Part shown: positions 59,201 to 64,000 of the stretch, one piece after another
How positions within the stretch are numbered: position 1 is the first letter of the stretch
Layout of the letters: the number at the start of each line of letters is the position of its first letter
Source: Gentiana macrophylla
Lineage: Eukaryota; Streptophyta; Magnoliopsida; Gentianales; Gentianaceae
Direction: 5' to 3'
Assembly (NCBI GenBank): GCA_026214975.1
Contig: CM047815.1
Span: 84,526,800-84,590,799 of the forward strand
DNA: 64,000 bases
Position numbers and translations under genes: made by a program
The notes under the pieces: model-generated
What the model saw: only the letters and a program-made list of their open reading frames with translations
Databases searched by the model: none
What the model was told of the DNA's origin: nothing

Positions 59201-60745
59201 AGCCCTTTCTTTGATTTGCTTCAATATTGAACTTTGCAAGTGTGTCAGGAAGCCTTATCCGATCTTGAATGGAGAGATGCTATGGAGGAAGAATACAAGG
59301 CCCCTCTTGAAGAATGAAACATGGACCTTAGTTCCCCTTCATACAATCACACAGTAGTTGGAAGTAGATGGGTATATAAACTCAAACTTAAAGGCGATGG
59401 AGTCTGTTTTGAAGCATAAAGCAAGGTTGGTGGCAAAGGGATTGATCAGGACTTATGGAGTGGATTTCTTGAGACTTTTAGTCCGGTGGCCAAGGCTCCT
59501 ACAATCGGGGTTGTTCTGTCTTTTCATTTGTAACCTTCAATTGGCCTATAAACCAGGTGGATATTAATAATGCCTTTCTTAATGGTCCTCTCAAGGAACC
59601 AGTTTATATGACTCAACTTTGAAGGGTATGTTGACCTTGCAAGACCCCACTATGTTTGCAAATTACGAAGGCACTCATGGCTTAAAAGCGAGGCTCAAGG
59701 GCTTGGTTTGAAGCCCTAAAATCTCGATTGATATCTTTGGTCTTTTACACGATCACATGCTGTGATAGTTCCTTATTTATACTTAAAGCTGCTTTGGACA
59801 TATCTTGATTGTTTTAGTTTATGTGGATGATAATGCAGTCACAGGCGGCTCAACTACCTTGATTAACAAGTTCATACAAATCTTTGGACTCTAAATTTGC
59901 TCTCAAAAATCTAGGTCTGTCTCACACTCACGGGGATGCGAGGTTTACAAGGGACTCATCTGGTTTATATTTAAATCAAAGTCGGTATGCTACATGACTT
60001 CTTACGAGTTAGGTTGTGATTCTCTTAAAAAATTTGTCATACTCTATTGTACACTGGAAAAAACTTGAAGAAGATCGAGGAGTCTTTTGAGAATGTAACA
60101 TTAATGTACATGAGTGCTATTGGAGGTCTTGATTACTTAACTTTGTACCGGACTGATCTTACATCTTTGTAAATTATAAAGTCGGTTTATGCAAAGTCCT
60201 CACTTGGAACATTGGAAGGTGTTAAAAGATTGCTCGAGATATGTTATTGGAACCATAAGCATGGACTACATTTTAGGCCGGCATCTACTCTTGATCTTGT
60301 TGGTTTTAGGATGATGAGTTAGGGTGTTTCCACTTATTGATAGGAAATTTGTTGGGGGCTCTGTGTGTATCTTGGAGGATAACTTGTTTCATGGAGTTCA
60401 AAAAAACAGGATGTAGTCTCAAGATCTAGTCTGAGTCGAATATAGAGCACTTGCGGTGCCCAATTTGAGATAAAATGGATCACATACTTACTTGCGAGAA
60501 CTTCAAGTCGGACTTGCGGCTATACCTAAAATGCGGTGTGACAATACTAGTGCCTCCTTTCTTGCCTGAGAACCACATCTACCATGCGAGAACTAAGCAC
60601 ATAGAAATAGATGTGCATTTTGTTGAAATGAAGTCCTCGATAAGAAATTTGGCGATCTGTTACAAACCCTCATCGATCAGATTGCAGATTGCTTGACTAA
60701 GCCCCTGTCAGTGCCTCAGTTTCAGATGTTTAGAGACAAACTCAA
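56201..60745 (+). pseudogene. Copia gag-pol, heavily disrupted
   Basis: Gag from ATG 56201 (MASSALSTAEMTTTTESS), with VKLNWENYLLWK and LIGWLL-like blocks, an open piece at 56675-56902 (UBN2-type) and a knuckle-like CQLCGKNGHTV at about 57293. Protease: WYMDSGATNHITGDL (about 57460-57505). Integrase is intact in one frame (57832-58815): HRRLGHPSPRILSQ, catalytic D in VHTDVWGP, D in LQSDWGGEY, E in HGRAERKHRR. RT pieces: [10 protein letters not shown] (about 59415) and LVYVDDNAVTGG (about 59818). The RNase H end is near 60490-60745 (HIEIDVHFVEM, IADCLTKPLS). Many small shifts, stops and apparent micro-deletions separate the blocks, so it cannot make a full polyprotein. Confidence 0.9.
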
Positions 60746-60765
60746 TGTGTTTGCACCACCATTGA

Positions 60766-60781
60766 GTTTGAGGGAGAGGGG
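60766..60781 (+). other. Polypurine tract
   Basis: TTTGAGGGAGAGGGG directly before the 3' LTR. Confidence 0.85.
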
Positions 60782-61012
60782 TGTTAAGAAGAATTGATGA
60801 TGTGGCATGATACATGATGTACACATCACCTATGATCTAATGGTCCAAGTTTAATCTTATCTAGTTGTTATTAGATTCTCTGAAATTCTGTTAGATTTCC
60901 TTTTCTACAAGAATGCTTTTCATATATATGTATTCGGTGGAGCTACTGAGTTAATTAATAAGACAAATACTATTATGAAGATTTCTTCTATCTCTTTTCT
61001 GTTTTCTTAAGT
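60782..61012 (+). repeat. 3' LTR of copia element
   Basis: 231 bp. It matches the 5' LTR apart from scattered changes and about 17 extra bases (AATACTATTATGAAGAT region). Confidence 0.93.
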
Positions 61013-61160
61013 CACGGGCTGGGAGAAAATTCCACAAGCCGAGGGAAAAAAATTCCACGGGGGACTCAAAAAAAAAAATGTCAGATCTGACACGATCTAA
61101 AATGAAATAAAAGGTGTTACAATGACCTGAAATTATATTTTCTCGCCAAAAACCCTTTTT

Positions 61161-61674
61161 ACATGCCTCAGAGTGGTATCTTCTACTTTGATTTGTCGTC
61201 ATTCTCTTTGTTTTGAGTTGTTAGGCCAGCTATGTAATTTCTAGTTACAAAGAGGAAAAATGTTGCAAAACACGGTGAAAGCCAAGTGGACAGACATTTT
61301 CCAAATAATGAATTGAAGCCTAGCAGATGTTTCACGACTTTTCCTCTCTTTATTTTCTTTGCTAAAAATGATAGGTTGTCAATTTTCCGGCCCTTTTATA
61401 ATCATTACCCCTTTACATATACTTAAAAACACAATTAACGAATGTTTTACACTATTTGGTTCAGTGACGGGGCTACAAATTGATGTTTAGATGATCTACT
61501 GGACTAATTACATTGAAATGAATTATATGGAATTTTCTATGTATCGAAAATAAAGCGAGATGAGCTTAGCTTTTGAGCCACCCGTAAACGTGTCTTTGAT
61601 TTGGTTTATTTAAAAATACATTACTAACAATTAATGGACGATGTGTTTATGTTTGATGGGTTTTAATTTTCATA

Positions 61675-61737
<63 letters not shown>

Positions 61738-62049
61738 TTTTACTGTTTGTGACGTAGACATATTATTCTCGATTTCTAAATGGTTTATGAATTTTAATTA
61801 AAGTCCAGTGATGGAACATGCAACATGAAAGTCCATGTTGTACAAATCAATATGTAACATGTTACGACTAAGGTTAATTTACATTTGCTGGAATAAGCTA
61901 CCAAGGTTTACTAGTCTCCCAAAGGAACAAGCACTACCATTAATGTTTTATGTATTTTTTTACTGCAATTGTTTAAGGTTACAACATATCGTGTTTATAG
62001 TCATAAAACCACACCTAGCCGCCATAAAGATATATTAGCAAATTGACTA
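61161..62049. other. Spacer with (AT)n microsatellite
   Basis: No gene recognised. A TA run of about 55 bp lies at 61680-61735. Confidence 0.45.
61680..61735. repeat. (AT)n microsatellite
   Basis: A long uninterrupted TA dinucleotide run. Confidence 0.93.
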
Positions 62050-62291
62050 AAATCAGGGCGTGAACTCGAACTCAGCGACTCCACTAGGCGGAACATCTTG
62101 ACTTGTTTGTGGACTTTGCTCTGCCGACTCACCTCTGCTTAGTCACCTCTGCCTACTTAGCTCCGCTTAGTCAGCTTGCTTAGTACTCAGCTCCGCTTAC
62201 TTTTCTCAGCTTTTCTTAGTCAGCTTTGCTTAGTACTCACCTCTGTTTAGTACTCAACTCTGATGTAGAGGTCAAGTCACCTATACTAACA
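62050..62291 (-). repeat. Truncated 3' LTR of a copia element
   Basis: The right end ...GTCACCTATACTAACA is followed by AATCTCCATCTTG, on the minus strand a purine tract CAAGATGGAGATT abutting TGTTAGTATAGG. The stretch GATGTAGAGGTCAAGTCACC matches the end of the solo LTR at 17150-17165. An irregular CTC(A/C)GC.T.GCTTAGT repeat lies at about 62130-62260. The left end is not defined. Confidence 0.6.
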
Positions 62292-63864
62292 AATCTCCAT
62301 CTTGACTTGAACTCTCGTTCAAACAGATGTATAACCAGATGTATTATATCGGATGCATTCGTTAATGCGGATGTCTTTGTACCGGATAACTCCTCTTTCT
62401 TGGACTTAACGGCTTGGATGTGATTCCTCGAGATGAGAGTTAACTCAGGACGAGAAACCAATTTGAGATGAGAACCTCTCGAATTCAAATGAGATCTATG
62501 TTGTTAATGATCGAGACTTGATTTGGTGAGGACATATGTGATTACTAGATTTAGATGTAATCGGTTTTGCGAGCACACTCAATTTGAGTTCTTTGGATTC
62601 AACTTCAACCAAACAAATTGTAGATTCGGATTGATTGATTATGGTGACCATACGTGAACACAACATACTTCAAGTGAGACTTCTTGAGGCGAGACTTAAC
62701 TCAGGATGAGAACTCCTACTCGAGGCGAGAATCTCTTAGACTAGATGAGACTCTAATTCAGACATGTTCACGAAACTCGGTGACTTCACTAAGTTGAGGC
62801 TTCCAAACACATATGCAGAACCATCGTAGACACGTTCAACATATTCTGCAGACGCCACTCCGTTGACAGATGGACTCGGATGACTCGTCACCCAGCCGGC
62901 TTCCCTCACTTGAACACGCCACTCTATTGAGCTGACCATCACTCAGGTGGTACCAGATCAGCTGACCCTCACTCAGCCGATCCCATATTTGGTTCCATCA
63001 AATTCAGCTCTTGATTCTTTAGGTTCAGATGCACAACCAAATAATGATTAGTGTTGGTATTCCACGGTTGTATTACGCAAACTCAAGCGAGTGGACTAGA
63101 AGCTCCACTGCTTGTCAACACTCGATTGATTCGAGACATGATTTTCATTAGGTACTTTGGAATCACTCTTCTTGAGTGTCTTAACCACGATTTCCATTCC
63201 CATTTAAACAACTACTATCAACCAAACCGACAACTTGATTGTATGTACTGTGCCGGTGCAATATACCTTAGCTCGATTATGGTGAGATGCCCTAACATCA
63301 TCCAATGACAACGTGTCTCTTCCAACATTAAAAAATGTACAAAATTCTCAAATACGATCTTTGGCATTGATACCAACAAAATTAGAGTTGCATCCTCGTC
63401 TTTGATCTCAACACCAATACTCATTAAATCAAGCAATATTGTGTTCAACTTGTCCAAATGATCTACAGAGGCATTGCTTCATGCATCTTTAAAGTGAACA
63501 AAAGTTTCTTCAATATCAACTTGTTGGTCAACGACTTTGTTATATACAGACTCTAAAGCACAACAAAATCATTGAATGTGCTTTCTCATCCAAATTGACC
63601 ATCTCAGCGTTTCCGGCATCCACCATCTTTGTCAGTAGAGCCCAGAGCCCTAGTTTCTTCAGTGAGCACGCATTTTGATTTGCCATAGAATAGTATTGCT
63701 CTTTTCTATAAATTTATCAATCTCACATCTAACCCGGACATCTTTATCTGCCGGAAAGCTAGCGTTGATCCCAAAACCTAGTGTCAATTCACGACCTTGG
63801 TGCCAATCAACCTAACTTGAGCGATTTGGATTCCCGATGATGACTGGGCGCTTTCGATACCACT
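62292..63864 (-). mobile_element. Internal region of a copia relic (gag only)
   Basis: The minus strand holds gag sequence from about 63720 to 63240: MRKHIQ, ALESVYNKVVDQQVD, LDKLNTILLDLMSIGVEIKD, ATLILLVSMP. It parallels the gag at 27743-27946 (TQLNTLLLDLRNIDVKIEG), so they belong to related families. 62300-63200 holds no pol domain but has GAGATGAGA / GAGGCGAGA repeats. Protease to RNase H are missing, so it is a deleted or non-autonomous member. A primer-like site TGGTATCGAAAGC (about 63850-63862) adjoins the LTR at 63865. Confidence 0.7.
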
Positions 63865-64000
63865 TGTTATAACGGACCGTCGAGGATCGAAAAAGCAGTT
63901 GCAATAATAAAAAATAAATGAGAAATTAAGCATAATCACACAAGAAACAAGAACATGGAATTTAACGTGGTTTCCGAAAATGTGCCGACTAGTCCACAGG
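63865..64000 (-). repeat. 5' LTR of the copia relic, cut by the window edge
   Basis: It starts TGTTATAACGGACCG and contains AACGTGGTTTCCGAAAATGT and CCGACTAGTCCACAGG, blocks shared with the LTRs at 16545 and 28359. Confidence 0.75.

Larger units (their letters stand above)
55967..61012 (+). mobile_element. Ty1/copia LTR retrotransposon with TSD
   Basis: A 5046-bp element on the plus strand. The LTRs (55967-56180, 60782-61012) start TGTTAAGAAGAATTG and end TTTTCTTAAGT. A 5-bp repeat CACGG flanks it (55962-55966, 61013-61017). The PBS TGGTATCAGAGCC follows the left LTR and a purine tract TTTGAGGGAGAGGGG precedes the right LTR. The right LTR carries about 17 extra bases near 60966. The LTRs are otherwise very close, so the insertion is fairly young, yet the internal coding is badly scrambled. 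Confidence 0.95.
55380..61160. mobile_element. Old inverted-repeat element split by two later insertions
   Basis: The left arm at 55385-55460 (GAGAAAATATAATTTCAGGT, then TAACACCTTTTATTTCAT and a GACATTTTTTT end) is the inverse of 61069-61150. Inner arms with GTCCCCCGTGGAATTTTT at 55855-55875 pair with 61037-61064. Between the arms sit the MITE at 55462-55844 (in the left arm) and the copia element at 55967-61012 (near the centre). The original element was probably about 350 bp. The outer TSD was not resolved. Confidence 0.7.

Noticed and set aside
1..64000. CRISPR array or prokaryotic defence system
   Set aside because: No regularly spaced repeats with unique spacers and no cas-like genes; the content is plant nuclear DNA.

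Overview
This window looks like nuclear DNA of a dicot plant. It is AT-rich and dense in plant-type transposable elements: Ty1/copia retrotransposons with initiator-Met-tRNA primer sites, CACTA, hAT, Tourist-like and Mutator-like elements, and a Helitron-type helicase relic. It also carries plant-only gene families: LRK10-like receptor kinases, an F-box/FBA gene and a Core-2/I-branching glycosyltransferase. I cannot name the species. No tRNA, rRNA or CRISPR was seen.

Host genes are few. The best one is an LRK10L-type receptor-like kinase on the minus strand (31182-33414, three exons). It is complete except for an apparent one-base deletion at the DFG motif. A second LRK10L-type kinase, non-RD, lies at 53698-55051 on the minus strand; its ectodomain exon is not seen within the window. 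Both share a 39-bp exon before the membrane/kinase exon, so they are probably members of one local cluster. Broken genes are a Core-2/I-branching enzyme (9633-10274), an F-box/FBA gene (25566-26685) and an RNase H-like RVT_3 fragment (33900-34400).

Layout: 0.44-0.76 kb Tourist-like MITE; 3.8-5.5 kb non-coding LTR-like repeat, with a divergent relative at 29.0-30.7 kb; 6.8-8.8 kb Helitron helicase relic; 9.6-10.3 kb glycosyltransferase pseudogene; 10.9-16.1 kb complete copia element (TSD CAAAG); 16.5-17.2 kb solo LTR; 17.7-18.2 kb foldback element; 19.1-24.5 kb CACTA transposon; 24.8-28.9 kb two copia remnants around the F-box pseudogene, one carrying a 174-bp CACTA MITE; 31-33.4 kb LRK10L kinase; 34.5-34.7 kb palindrome; 36.0-36.4 kb TTCGGCTCG-rich repeat; 38-40.8 kb copia fragments on both strands; 41.9-42.8 kb poly(A) retroposon; 44.2-45.0 kb two MITEs; 46.7-48.4 kb degenerate GTGAACTA array; 52.4-55.8 kb three copies of a Mutator-like MITE and the second kinase; 56-61 kb copia element (TSD CACGG) nested in an older inverted-repeat element; 62-64 kb another copia relic running off the edge.

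No operon-like or clearly new multi-gene system is visible. The window records layered transposition around a small receptor-kinase cluster. The less ordinary items are the DFG frameshift, the hierarchical GTGAACTA array, the triple nest at 55-61 kb with non-canonical LTR ends, and the CACTA MITE whose ends resemble those of the large CACTA element nearby.
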